DNA from: Acholeplasmatales bacterium
Lineage (GTDB): Bacteria > Bacillota_I > Bacilli_A > ML615J-28 > CAG-313
Reading direction: 5' to 3'
Assembly (NCBI GenBank): GCA_003539625.1
Contig: DPOU01000027.1
Location: forward strand, 62,001-126,000
DNA: 64,000 nt
In this document: in pieces, positions 29,162-37,648 of the stretch
How positions within the stretch are numbered: the stretch's first letter is position 1
Layout of the letters: each line of letters begins with the position of its first letter
Program-made: the position numbers and the translations under genes
The notes under the pieces: model-generated
What the model was told of the DNA's origin: nothing
What the model saw: the letters and a program-made list of their open reading frames with translations, nothing else
The model's database searches: none

Positions 29162-29539
29162 ATGGCTAGTCGAATGGATGAATTTAGAGCCTTTCTTACA
29201 AAATATCCAGGAATAGTAGAAGATGTAAAAAACGGCAATCATAGTTGGCAACAAATGTATGAAAACTGGGTAGTACTTGGTGAAAATGATGCTTCATGGC
29301 AAAAGTATCAAACGGCGCCTGTATTAAAAGAAACCGAACAAAAAGCAAAAAGCAACACGATTGAAGAATTGTTATCATCTACTAGTTTAAAAAACGTTGT
29401 AAATTATGTAAAAAAAATTGACCCAGATTCAATTAGTAAAACACTAAACACGGTTCAAAAAGTATTGCAGATTACCCAAAGCTTTGGGGGAAGACCTACC
29501 GGAATATATAATAACAATTACAACAGTTGGTGGGATTAA
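29162..29539 (+). CDS. YlbD-like putative spore coat protein
   Basis: 125 residues. The N-terminal half matches the YlbD coat-protein pattern: DEFRAFLTKYPGIVEDVKNG, then WQQMYENWVVLGENDASWQKY. The second half is predicted helical, with a Gly/Asn/Tyr-rich end (GIYNNNYNSWWD). In Bacillus ylbD is followed by ylbE, and the same order holds here with the stop and start overlapping (TAATG). Strong ribosome site AGGAGGG. Role in spore coat is known only from the family context. Confidence 0.78.
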   Translation: MASRMDEFRAFLTKYPGIVEDVKNGNHSWQQMYENWVVLGENDASWQKYQTAPVLKETEQKAKSNTIEELLSSTSLKNVVNYVKKIDPDSISKTLNTVQKVLQITQSFGGRPTGIYNNNYNSWWD

Positions 29540-29763
29540 TGTTACAAACGGTTTTAGATAAAATATATGGTAATGATGTATATTTAAATTATTTGCGTTA
29601 TAATCCAAGATGGTATGTTACTTTAAATGAAAATCCTGCCAGTATTAATGATTTTGAAAAAGAAGTAAAAATAAATCTAAAAATGACCACATCTGATAAA
29701 ATTGAAAATCTACGTAAGCAAATTGATTTTATTAATGGAATGTTAAAATATTTAAATAGTTAA
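29539..29763 (+). CDS. YlbE-like protein
   Basis: 74 residues starting at the ATG that overlaps the ylbD-like stop. The central segment YLRYNPRWYVTLNENPASIN followed by FEKEV fits the YlbE pattern (a PxWYR-like turn, then RNP), with a C-terminal helix. The function of the family is unknown, but it is restricted largely to spore-forming Bacilli. The stop codon lies at the edge of an 11-bp inverted repeat. Confidence 0.75.
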   Translation: MLQTVLDKIYGNDVYLNYLRYNPRWYVTLNENPASINDFEKEVKINLKMTTSDKIENLRKQIDFINGMLKYLNS

Positions 29764-29791
29764 TGTGTCAAGTGTTTTTGCTTGACACATT
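29762..29791. repeat. Perfect 11-bp inverted repeat overlapping the rpsP promoter
   Basis: AATGTGTCAAG and CTTGACACATT around an 8-nt loop, starting in the ylbE-like stop codon. Only three T residues follow, so it is a weak terminator. Its right arm contains the TTGACA -35 box of the rpsP promoter, so it could be an operator. Confidence 0.75.
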
Positions 29792-29810
29792 TAATAAAAT
29801 ATGCTAAAAT
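29782..29810 (+). promoter_or_regulatory. Strong promoter for the rpsP operon
   Basis: Perfect TTGACA at 29782-29787, 17-nt spacer, TGC-extended TAAAAT at 29805-29810. Confidence 0.85.
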
Positions 29811-29841
29811 ATCTAGGTAAATAAATTTGGAGGCAAATATT

Positions 29842-30114
29842 ATGGTAAGATTAAGATCACAAAGATATGGTTCTAAAAAGAGTCCCTTCTATCGTATTGT
29901 AGCAACAGATTCACGCAATCCACGTGATGGACGATTTATTGAAGTTGTAGGTACATATGACCCACTAACTAATCCAGCTACAGTTAAACTTGATGAAGAA
30001 AAAGTAATGAAATGGTTAAGTTTAGGCGCAAAACCTACTGATACTGTAAAATCTTTATTGTCAAAAGAAGGTCTACTTGCTAAATTTTTAGAAAACCAAA
30101 CAAAAGGTGAATAG
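29842..30114 (+). CDS. rpsP: 30S ribosomal protein S16
   Basis: A 90-residue S16 beginning [20 protein letters not shown], with the family blocks [12 protein letters not shown] and VGTYDP. The ATG at 29842 has GGAGG eight nt upstream; an in-frame ATG at 29827 overlaps that site and is rejected. It is the first gene of the conserved rpsP-khpA-rimM-trmD group. Confidence 0.97.
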   Translation: MVRLRSQRYGSKKSPFYRIVATDSRNPRDGRFIEVVGTYDPLTNPATVKLDEEKVMKWLSLGAKPTDTVKSLLSKEGLLAKFLENQTKGE

Positions 30115-30123
30115 GTGTAGATA

Positions 30124-30387
30124 ATGGCTGAAGTTAATTACGAAAACTTAGTAATAGAATTAATTAAGCCACTTGTAACACATCCTGGTGATGTAAAAGC
30201 GACTAGTTCTACAGAAGATGATAAAGTTTTGGTTAAAGTAAAAGTTAATCAAGATGACTTAGGAAGAGTTATTGGCAAGAAAGGACGAGTTGCAAGTGCA
30301 ATTAGAACACTTGCTCATGCGGTAGCAATTCGCCAAAAGCAAAATGTGGATATAGAATTTAGTGCAGACGAAGAAAGTTCCAACTAA
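30124..30387 (+). CDS. khpA: RNA-binding protein KhpA (KH domain)
   Basis: An 87-residue single type II KH-domain protein. The RNA-binding GxxG loop is VIGKKGRVASAIR. KhpA pairs with KhpB/EloR to bind RNA and affect cell elongation in Gram-positive bacteria. It follows rpsP by 9 nt, as in most Bacilli. The terminator hairpin overlaps its last codons. Confidence 0.95.
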   Translation: MAEVNYENLVIELIKPLVTHPGDVKATSSTEDDKVLVKVKVNQDDLGRVIGKKGRVASAIRTLAHAVAIRQKQNVDIEFSADEESSN

Positions 30388-30402
30388 GTTGGGACTTTTT
30401 AT
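30374..30402 (+). terminator. Terminator after khpA
   Basis: AAAGTTCCAAC and GTTGGGACTTT arms (one G-U) around a 3-nt loop that is the khpA stop codon TAA; a T-run follows. It would separate rpsP-khpA from the ATPase gene. Confidence 0.82.
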
Positions 30403-30465
30403 TTGCAAAAAATCAAAAATTTAGGTATTATATGTATATAATAAAATTAAATAGGAGGTAATGAT

Positions 30466-32901
30466 GTGAATGATGTTAGAAACTATCAAATTTTAAAAAT
30501 TAGTGGTAACAAGAATTTCAAAAGAATTATAAATGAAATTAAAAAAATCGATTATATTACCTCTGCTAGTATAGAAAATAATAAATATGTATTACATTTA
30601 GAATATTCAACTGACGTTATAAAAAATGAAGAAGATATAAAAAAACTTGAAGAAGACGTAACAAAAGCAATTCGGGAATATGAGAAAAAAGCGCAAATAA
30701 TAAAAGTTGAAACAATTGAAAAATATCGTAAAGTTTTATATTTAAATGGATTAGATTGTGCCCATTGTGCAATGAGAGTTGAAACGATTGCTAAAAGAAC
30801 AATTAATCACGAACAAATTATTGTAGACTTTCCAACTGGTAGATTTATCATTGAAACATATGATCCAAGCGTCTTAGAAACTTTGGTTGCGGATGTAACA
30901 AAAATCGCAAAAACAGTTGATGATAGAATAACTGTAGCTGAAGTAGAACAAACCAAAAGACGAGACTTTGATAATGCTAAAAAGATGAAGCCTAGCCAAA
31001 CAATACTGTTTATTTTAGGAATAATCTTAACAATTATATTTTATATTATTAATCATAAATATGCTAATTTTCCTAAAATTTTATATGTTATACCATATTT
31101 AATGATAGGTTACCCAGTAGTATGGCGATTTTTAAAGAATTTATTTAAAGGTCAATTATTAGATGAAACTTTCTTGATGACTATTGCAAGTATTGGTGCT
31201 TTCCCAACTGGTCATGAAGTAGAAGCAATTGTAGTTGTTTTACTTTATCAAATTGGTGAAATTCTCCAAAATAGGGCTGTAAATCACTCTAGAAAATCAA
31301 TATTAAATCTACTAAATTTTGAAGTTAAAACCGCAAAAATAAAATTAGATTTAGAAATAACGGAAGTAAATGTTGAAAGTCTTTTACCAGGCGATATAAT
31401 GATTGTTAGTAAAGGGGAAATGGTTCCAGCAGACGGAGTAATTGTTAGCGGCAAAACCAATATAGATACTAAGAATTTAACTGGTGAAAGTTTATTAAGA
31501 TCTGTAGATGTAGGCGAAACTATTTTAAGTGGTAGTATAAATATGGGGCAAATGATTGAAGTAAAAGTATTGCGACCATACCGTGATTCAATGATTTCCA
31601 AAATTATGGATTTAGTAGAAAATGCCGCAAGCAACAAAGGAAAAACAGAAACTTTCATATCACAATTCGCAAGATATTTTACACCATTTATTGTTCTATT
31701 TGCTTTAATAATTGCAACATGTGGCATAATCTTAGATAGTGCTAACTGGAAAGAATGGATTTATACTGCGATGGAACTTTTGGTAATTTCTTGTCCTTGT
31801 GCCTTAGTAATATCTGTACCATTATGTTATTTTTCAACAATTGGTGTTGCAAGTCGACAAGGTATATTAGTAAAAGGTAGCAACTATATTGAAGCTTTAA
31901 GTAATGTTGAAAATATGGTGTTTGATAAAACTGGTACACTTACTAAAGGTTTATTTTCTATTTCTAAAGTTGTCCCTGTGGCATCTGATATTACTGAAGA
32001 AGCTTTATTAAATTTAGTAATATATGCGGAATACTATTCAACCCATCCAATTGGAATTTCAGTAGTTGATGCATATGGAAGAGAAAATATCTTTTCAGAA
32101 ATTATTTCTGATTTTACAGCTGTAACAGGTGGGTCTAAAGCCACAATTAATGGTAATAAGATATTAGTTGGTAATTATAAACTTATGCATGCTAATAAAA
32201 TTGAAATACCTGATGTTGAAACTAGTAACTTGGTAATACATGTTGTAAAGAACAAAATATATCAAGGATATGTAGAGATTGGCGACATCATAAAGGAAGA
32301 AGCCAAAGAAACTATTAAAAAGTTGCATAAGCAAAAAATTGAAAAATGCTATATGTTAACGGGAGACTCAAGAGCTATTGCGGAAAACGTGGCGAAAGAA
32401 ATAGGTATTGATGAAACTCATTCAGAACTATTGCCACATCAAAAAGTTGAATTTGTGGAAAAATTAAAGAAAAATTCAAAAGGGAAAACCGTATTTATTG
32501 GTGATGGTATCAATGATGCGCCAGTAATAGCAAGCGCTGATGTTGGTATTGCAATGGGTGAAGCTGGTAGTGATGCAACCATTGCGATTGCTGACATAGT
32601 TATAATGGGAGATAATCTAACTAAATTAAATGATTTAATAACCTTATCAAAAAAATCAAAGCGAAAAGTTTTACAAAATATCATATTTTGTTTATCAATT
32701 AAAGCAATTGTTATGCTCGCCGCAATCGTGTTAGCCGCGTTCAATAGGGTTATGAACACAACATATGAGTTCCCATTATTTATTGCAATATTTGCCGATG
32801 TAGGTGTTTCATTAATTGCAATACTTAATTCATTATTGCTTTTACGTAGTAAAAAGAGTAAAGAAATGTTTAATAAAAAAGGTGAAATAAAAAATGAATA
32901 A
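30466..32901 (+). CDS. P1B-type heavy-metal-translocating ATPase
   Basis: 811 residues. It starts with a degenerate HMA-like segment, then an HMA domain with CAHC at 98-101. The ion-site motif SCPCAL is near residue 442, the phosphorylation site DKTGT near 486, STHPIG is the HP motif, and GDGINDAP is the hinge. The final membrane part has FADVGVS, whose Asp is typical of Zn/Cd/Pb exporters. The GTG start has a strong AGGAGG site. An out-of-frame ATGATGTGA just overlaps the start. The gene sits between khpA and rimM, where Bacilli usually have no transporter; its stop overlaps rimM by 8 nt. Confidence 0.9.
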   Translation: MNDVRNYQILKISGNKNFKRIINEIKKIDYITSASIENNKYVLHLEYSTDVIKNEEDIKKLEEDVTKAIREYEKKAQIIKVETIEKYRKVLYLNGLDCAHCAMRVETIAKRTINHEQIIVDFPTGRFIIETYDPSVLETLVADVTKIAKTVDDRITVAEVEQTKRRDFDNAKKMKPSQTILFILGIILTIIFYIINHKYANFPKILYVIPYLMIGYPVVWRFLKNLFKGQLLDETFLMTIASIGAFPTGHEVEAIVVVLLYQIGEILQNRAVNHSRKSILNLLNFEVKTAKIKLDLEITEVNVESLLPGDIMIVSKGEMVPADGVIVSGKTNIDTKNLTGESLLRSVDVGETILSGSINMGQMIEVKVLRPYRDSMISKIMDLVENAASNKGKTETFISQFARYFTPFIVLFALIIATCGIILDSANWKEWIYTAMELLVISCPCALVISVPLCYFSTIGVASRQGILVKGSNYIEALSNVENMVFDKTGTLTKGLFSISKVVPVASDITEEALLNLVIYAEYYSTHPIGISVVDAYGRENIFSEIISDFTAVTGGSKATINGNKILVGNYKLMHANKIEIPDVETSNLVIHVVKNKIYQGYVEIGDIIKEEAKETIKKLHKQKIEKCYMLTGDSRAIAENVAKEIGIDETHSELLPHQKVEFVEKLKKNSKGKTVFIGDGINDAPVIASADVGIAMGEAGSDATIAIADIVIMGDNLTKLNDLITLSKKSKRKVLQNIIFCLSIKAIVMLAAIVLAAFNRVMNTTYEFPLFIAIFADVGVSLIAILNSLLLLRSKKSKEMFNKKGEIKNE

Positions 32902-33400
32902 GCAAGAATTAATCTATATTGGAGAAATAATTGGTACTTTTGGTATTAAAGGAGAATTAAAGGTATTTTCTGAAAGTGATTTTATCGACTATCGCTTTAG
33001 AAAAGGAGCTTTAGTAAAAATCGTTTCCAAAAAAGAAAAATTAGAAGTTGAAATAACTTCCATGCGTATTCATAAAAATAATGTATTAATTACGATTAAT
33101 AATTGGAATGATATTAATTTGGTAGAAAAATATGTTGGTTCAAAAGTTTATGCTGATGCTGCAGATGAACCACCTCTCTTAGAAGAAGAATATGAGGCTG
33201 ATGCGCTTATTGGCCTAGAAGTATTAGATGAAAACAACAATAATATTGGAGTTGTTAAAGATTTCATTGAAGTACCTCAAGGTTATATTATGGAGATTGA
33301 TGATGGCAAACTAGGAATATTAATTCCATTCGTTGACGAATTTATTATTGATGTTAACGATGAAAACATTGTTGTAAAGGTGCTAGAAAAATGTCAGTAA
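32894..33400 (+). CDS. rimM: Ribosome maturation factor RimM
   Basis: 168 residues with the N-terminal barrel (YIGEIIGTFGIKGELKV) and the C-terminal PRC barrel (IGLEVLDENNNNIGVV ... IPFVDEFI). RimM helps assemble the 30S head around S19. It overlaps the ATPase gene by 8 nt and trmD by 10 nt, so all three are translated together. Ribosome site AAAGGTGA. Confidence 0.96.
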   Translation: MNKQELIYIGEIIGTFGIKGELKVFSESDFIDYRFRKGALVKIVSKKEKLEVEITSMRIHKNNVLITINNWNDINLVEKYVGSKVYADAADEPPLLEEEYEADALIGLEVLDENNNNIGVVKDFIEVPQGYIMEIDDGKLGILIPFVDEFIIDVNDENIVVKVLEKCQ

Positions 33401-34122
33401 GATTTGATATATTAACGCTTTTTCCAGAAATGATTGAAGGTATGCTAAATCAATCTATTTTAAAAAGAGCAATAGAAAAAAAGATAATTGAAGTAAACAT
33501 AATTAATTTTAGAGATTTTTCAACCAATAAACATTCAACAGTTGATGACTATGCATATGGTGGTGGAGCTGGTATGTTAATAAGTGTTGAGCCTATTCAT
33601 CTAGCAATGAAAACTATTCCCAATATAGACAAAGCATACAAGATTTTAACATCACCAAGTGGCAATGTATATAATCAAAACAAGGCTGAAAAACTATCAA
33701 AACTTGATCATATTGTAATTGTTTGTGGTCACTATGAAGGTATTGATAATAGAATTCTAGATTATATTGATGAAGAAATTTCCATTGGCGATTATGTACT
33801 AACTGGAGGAGAAATCCCTGCTTGTGCAATTATTGATTCTATCGCTAGATTAGTTCCCGGTGTAATAAGTGATGAATCAATTGTTGGCGAATCGTTTACT
33901 ATGGGGTTATTAGAATATCCACAGTATACAAGACCATATGAATATGATGGAAAAAAGGTGCCTGACGTGCTTGTTTCTGGTCATCATGCCAATATAAAAA
34001 AATGGCAAAGATACCAATCTTTGAAGAAAACCTATGAGGTTAGACCAGAATTATTAGGAAATATTGCTTTAACAAATGAAGACATAAAAATGTTAGAGGA
34101 AATAAAAAATGAAAAAAATTAA
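33391..34122 (+). CDS. trmD: tRNA (guanine-37-N1)-methyltransferase
   Basis: 243 residues, SPOUT-fold. Key motifs are VDDYAYGGGAGM, CGHYEGIDNRI and SIGDYVLTGGE; the C-terminal YTRPYEY block is also present. It methylates G37 of tRNAs to prevent frameshifting and is essential in most bacteria. The gene overlaps rimM upstream and the lipoprotein gene downstream (14 nt). Canonical length. Confidence 0.97.
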   Translation: MSVRFDILTLFPEMIEGMLNQSILKRAIEKKIIEVNIINFRDFSTNKHSTVDDYAYGGGAGMLISVEPIHLAMKTIPNIDKAYKILTSPSGNVYNQNKAEKLSKLDHIVIVCGHYEGIDNRILDYIDEEISIGDYVLTGGEIPACAIIDSIARLVPGVISDESIVGESFTMGLLEYPQYTRPYEYDGKKVPDVLVSGHHANIKKWQRYQSLKKTYEVRPELLGNIALTNEDIKMLEEIKNEKN

Positions 34123-34558
34123 CTTATTTCTGCTAACTGGCATTGTCTTTCTTAGTTCATGTGTTGTAAAAAAAATAAAGGTTTATGAAGAAAACCAAGC
34201 GATTAAATTCTTAGATGAAACCCAAAAATACACATCAACTACTAGAGATGATTATGTACTACTTGATTTAAGAGATTTAAATAATTCATTCGCAAAAGAA
34301 CATTTTGTAGGTTTTATCAATTATGATATTAATAATGGCTCTTTCGAAGAACTAATGCAAAAGTTAATTATTGCGAATAAACAAGATACTATTTTTATTA
34401 TTGATGAAAAGGGTAAAGACGTTATAAAGGTTGCAGAATACTTAAAAAAATGTGGATATAAAAAAATAATTATATATCTAGGTGGATACGAAAATCTACG
34501 AAAGAATAACTCCAATTACTTTACTACTAGAAGTGGTATTGAAGATTGTGACTGTTAG
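34109..34558 (+). CDS. Rhodanese-like lipoprotein without the catalytic cysteine
   Basis: 149 residues with a lipoprotein signal (LSSC lipobox, about Cys17). The fold looks like a rhodanese: DDYVLLDLRDLNNSFAKEH, then FIIDEKGKDVIKVAEYLKKCGYKK in two parts, then YLGGYENL. Where active rhodaneses have Cys at the start of the loop after the beta strand, this has IDEKG, so thiosulfate-type chemistry is unlikely. It may bind a ligand or partner at the cell surface. It ends in an unusual acidic Cys pair (EDCDC). It overlaps trmD by 14 nt and precedes the M6 peptidase gene by 12 nt. Confidence 0.7.
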   Translation: MKKINLFLLTGIVFLSSCVVKKIKVYEENQAIKFLDETQKYTSTTRDDYVLLDLRDLNNSFAKEHFVGFINYDINNGSFEELMQKLIIANKQDTIFIIDEKGKDVIKVAEYLKKCGYKKIIIYLGGYENLRKNNSNYFTTRSGIEDCDC

Positions 34559-34570
34559 AAAGGAATGGAA

Positions 34571-37500
34571 ATGAAAAAAATAATTAGATGTTGTTTATTT
34601 TTACTAATAACAATAGCATTGTTTGGTTGTGTAACAACTGAAAAAAAAGTTAGTAAAATAAGCTATTATGTTGAAGGCAGTGTCAATATTACTTTGTCAC
34701 CAAATACTTATGAAGAAGGAAAGGGATTAGTATTACCAATTCCAAACTTGAAAAGTTACGAAATCTTTGATGGTTGGTATGAAGATAGGACATACAAAGG
34801 CGATAAAGTAACGAAAATCACTAAGGAAGACACAGGTGATAAAGTTTATTACGGAAGAATATTATCAAAGCTTAATGCAGACATTGATTTTAATAAAAAT
34901 AATTATCGTTACACAATTTCTTCAAAATCTAATGGAGAAGTAACGAGTACTACATACAGTTACAATCAAGGAAATATTGCGGTAGAAATAGCTGATGAAA
35001 CACAATATTTAGCTAAAGTAAATAATCAATATCGTTATATTTTTAAGCAAAATAATAGTTGGTACTATATTCCTGAAACTACTGAAGGTTTTGAATACTA
35101 CATTGCATATTTTGAAATTTTAAAATTAAATAGTTTAAGTAACGAAAAATTTAATCTTAATGAAGATGGATATTATGAACCTCAAGAAGAAAACTTACAA
35201 ACTGTCTGTAAAGCCTTTGTTGGAGATTATGAAGATGAAGTTTTTAGTGAATGCAAAGTATATGTTGAATCAAATTTAATAACTAAAGTAACACTTAAAT
35301 CAATTTATACTTACAATAATGAAAGCCATGATTATGAATATGAGGTTACAATCTCTGATTATGATAAAGCGAGTTTTAACATACCTAGTGCAAAACTATA
35401 CGAAGATGAAAGTAAAACAACCATCGGCGATGTGTATAAATTAGCAGATGGTACTACTGATGTTACAGTTAGTGGTGTTATCACTGGTATTTATGGTAAT
35501 AACTTTTATATTAGTGATGGTCAAAATGGCTTATTAGTATATTGTGGAAATAATACTTCATTTGCTTCACAAATAATTTTGGGTAATATTGTTACAGTAA
35601 CAGGTACAGTACAAATATATAAAACAATTCATCAATTATCTAATATTGAAAACGTTGAAACTTCAAGTGACGAATATCAATTAAATGAAATAGTATTGAC
35701 TAGTTTATCACAAGATAATTTAAAAAACTATATTAGTCAACCTGTTAATGTATACAATGCAACAATAAAAACATTACCAACAAGTTATCCAACAACTGAC
35801 TCTGATGTGTCATTTAAAATAGCAGTAAATAATGTAGAATCAATTGTATTTATTTCTAAACACTTAGATCAAGCAAGTAAAGAAAAAATATTTAGTATCC
35901 TTAAAAATGCAATTGTTGGTGATACTATTGATTTAACTGGTTTACATGTAAGTTACTATAATCAATATCAACTTGCAATAACAAATGCGGCAAACATTGA
36001 AGATTCTTATCATCAAGGTGATCCAGTAGTTATAAAATATTTAAGCGTTGAACCAAGTCAATTAATCATCGCTTGTGGTACACAATTAGATGATGCTCTT
36101 AAAGAAAATAAGGTAAAAGTAATTGCAACTTATAATAATAAAGACACAAAACAATTAGCATATGGTGAATATCAAGTTAGTGGCTCAATTGATACTAATA
36201 CAGTAGGAAGTTATACTATTACAATTAGTTACAACGGAGTTAAAACTACATTAACTGTTGTTGTTAATGCGGCAGCTAGAGATACTTTTAAAGCTAATGT
36301 TGATCATTGCTTATTAGAAGATGTTTTAGACAAAATGGGATATGATGAAGAAACTGGTGAAATTTTAGGTATTACAAAAGGTTTGCCATCAATTGGCGAT
36401 CCAAATGTTTTAGTAATTCCAGTTGAATTTACCGATTGCAAAGCTCCGTCATCAATGGTAGAAGATTTAAAAACAGCATTCTTTGGAACATCTGAACAAA
36501 CTGGATGGGAAAGTTTATCAAGTTATTATCAAAAATCATCTTATGGCAAATTAAATATTAAAGGCGATGTAATGAAACCATTTAATACAGGCAAAACAGT
36601 AAGCTATTATGAAAAATTACAAAAAGAGTTTAATAAAGCATTAGAAAACTATACAAAAGGTTTAACTGATGTTTATCCTGATAATGTTGAATATTCTATT
36701 ATTAAAGAAGCTTTAGCATACTATGATGGTGAAATTGACTATTCAAAATATGATACTAATAACGATGGATATATTGATTCTATTTACTTGGTATATACAA
36801 CTGATTATAATGCGGAAGACAGTGACAGCTTATGGTGGGCATTTACAACTGAATACTTTTCAAGTGAAGAACAAAAATATGATAATGTTGAAGCTGATTT
36901 CTACATTTTTATGAGTTATCGATTCCTATTTGATGAATTACAAGGTAAAACAGTTAAATATAATGCTGAAACAATAATTCATGAAACAGGTCATTTACTA
37001 GGATTAAATGATTACTATGATTATGACGATACAACAGGTCCAAGCGGTGGTATTGGCGGTGGCGATATGATGGATTGTAACGTTGGTGATCACAATGCCT
37101 ATAGTAAACTTATGTTAGGTTGGGTTAGTCCAACAGTAGTAAGTGGTAAAACAACAACAATTACACTAGATAGTTTTGCTACAAGTGGTGACTGTGTTGT
37201 TATTAGTAAAGGATGGAATGGTACCTTCTTTGATGAATATTACATTATTGATTTCTACACTCCAACTGGACTAAATGAATTTGGTGCAGGTAATAGCGGA
37301 TTATTCAGTACATCTGGCATTCGCATTTATCATGTTGACTCAACATTAAAAGATCCTAAAGATTGTTTCTCTATATTAGACATTACATTGTATGATAATT
37401 CATACACTGATCACAGGCAAATAAAATTAATAGAAGCAGATGGTAGAAACGATGTTGATATAAAAGGATATAGTGAAAATTCTGATTTATTCCAAAAAGG

Positions 37501-37606
37501 TAGTACATATAAAAATTCAATATGGTATGATGGAACAAGTACAGGATTTACTATTACAGTAGATCAAATAACTTCTACAAGTGCCACAATTACAATTACA
37601 TATTAA
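34571..37606 (+). CDS. M6-family metallopeptidase lipoprotein with InlB-like, OB and Ig-like modules
   Basis: About 1011 residues. The lipobox is LFGC. An InlB B-repeat-like segment (YEIFDGWYEDRTYKGDKV) comes first. An OB-fold-like region follows (VSGVITGIYGNNFYISDGQ ... VTVTGTV), then a Big_3-like Ig domain (TNTVGSYTITISYNG). The peptidase domain of the immune-inhibitor-A (M6) type has HETGHLLGLND (HExxH at 804-808, Asp814). A C-terminal beta domain ends the protein. It probably degrades host or dietary protein while tethered to the surface. The ATG at 34571 is chosen because AAGGA is correctly spaced from it; an ATG at 34565 touches that site. Confidence 0.85.
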   Translation: MKKIIRCCLFLLITIALFGCVTTEKKVSKISYYVEGSVNITLSPNTYEEGKGLVLPIPNLKSYEIFDGWYEDRTYKGDKVTKITKEDTGDKVYYGRILSKLNADIDFNKNNYRYTISSKSNGEVTSTTYSYNQGNIAVEIADETQYLAKVNNQYRYIFKQNNSWYYIPETTEGFEYYIAYFEILKLNSLSNEKFNLNEDGYYEPQEENLQTVCKAFVGDYEDEVFSECKVYVESNLITKVTLKSIYTYNNESHDYEYEVTISDYDKASFNIPSAKLYEDESKTTIGDVYKLADGTTDVTVSGVITGIYGNNFYISDGQNGLLVYCGNNTSFASQIILGNIVTVTGTVQIYKTIHQLSNIENVETSSDEYQLNEIVLTSLSQDNLKNYISQPVNVYNATIKTLPTSYPTTDSDVSFKIAVNNVESIVFISKHLDQASKEKIFSILKNAIVGDTIDLTGLHVSYYNQYQLAITNAANIEDSYHQGDPVVIKYLSVEPSQLIIACGTQLDDALKENKVKVIATYNNKDTKQLAYGEYQVSGSIDTNTVGSYTITISYNGVKTTLTVVVNAAARDTFKANVDHCLLEDVLDKMGYDEETGEILGITKGLPSIGDPNVLVIPVEFTDCKAPSSMVEDLKTAFFGTSEQTGWESLSSYYQKSSYGKLNIKGDVMKPFNTGKTVSYYEKLQKEFNKALENYTKGLTDVYPDNVEYSIIKEALAYYDGEIDYSKYDTNNDGYIDSIYLVYTTDYNAEDSDSLWWAFTTEYFSSEEQKYDNVEADFYIFMSYRFLFDELQGKTVKYNAETIIHETGHLLGLNDYYDYDDTTGPSGGIGGGDMMDCNVGDHNAYSKLMLGWVSPTVVSGKTTTITLDSFATSGDCVVISKGWNGTFFDEYYIIDFYTPTGLNEFGAGNSGLFSTSGIRIYHVDSTLKDPKDCFSILDITLYDNSYTDHRQIKLIEADGRNDVDIKGYSENSDLFQKGSTYKNSIWYDGTSTGFTITVDQITSTSATITITY

Positions 37607-37611
37607 AAAAG

Positions 37612-37648
37612 AGATTCTATAAGCAAATAAGCTTATAGAATCTTTTCT
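37612..37648. terminator. Bidirectional terminator between the M6 peptidase gene and cvfB
   Basis: Perfect 13-bp arms AGATTCTATAAGC and GCTTATAGAATCT around a 6-nt loop, with A- and T-runs. Confidence 0.9.

Noticed and set aside
31284..31727. A 147-codon open frame antisense to the P-type ATPase gene
   Set aside because: Opposite a conserved gene; no ribosome site or family resemblance.
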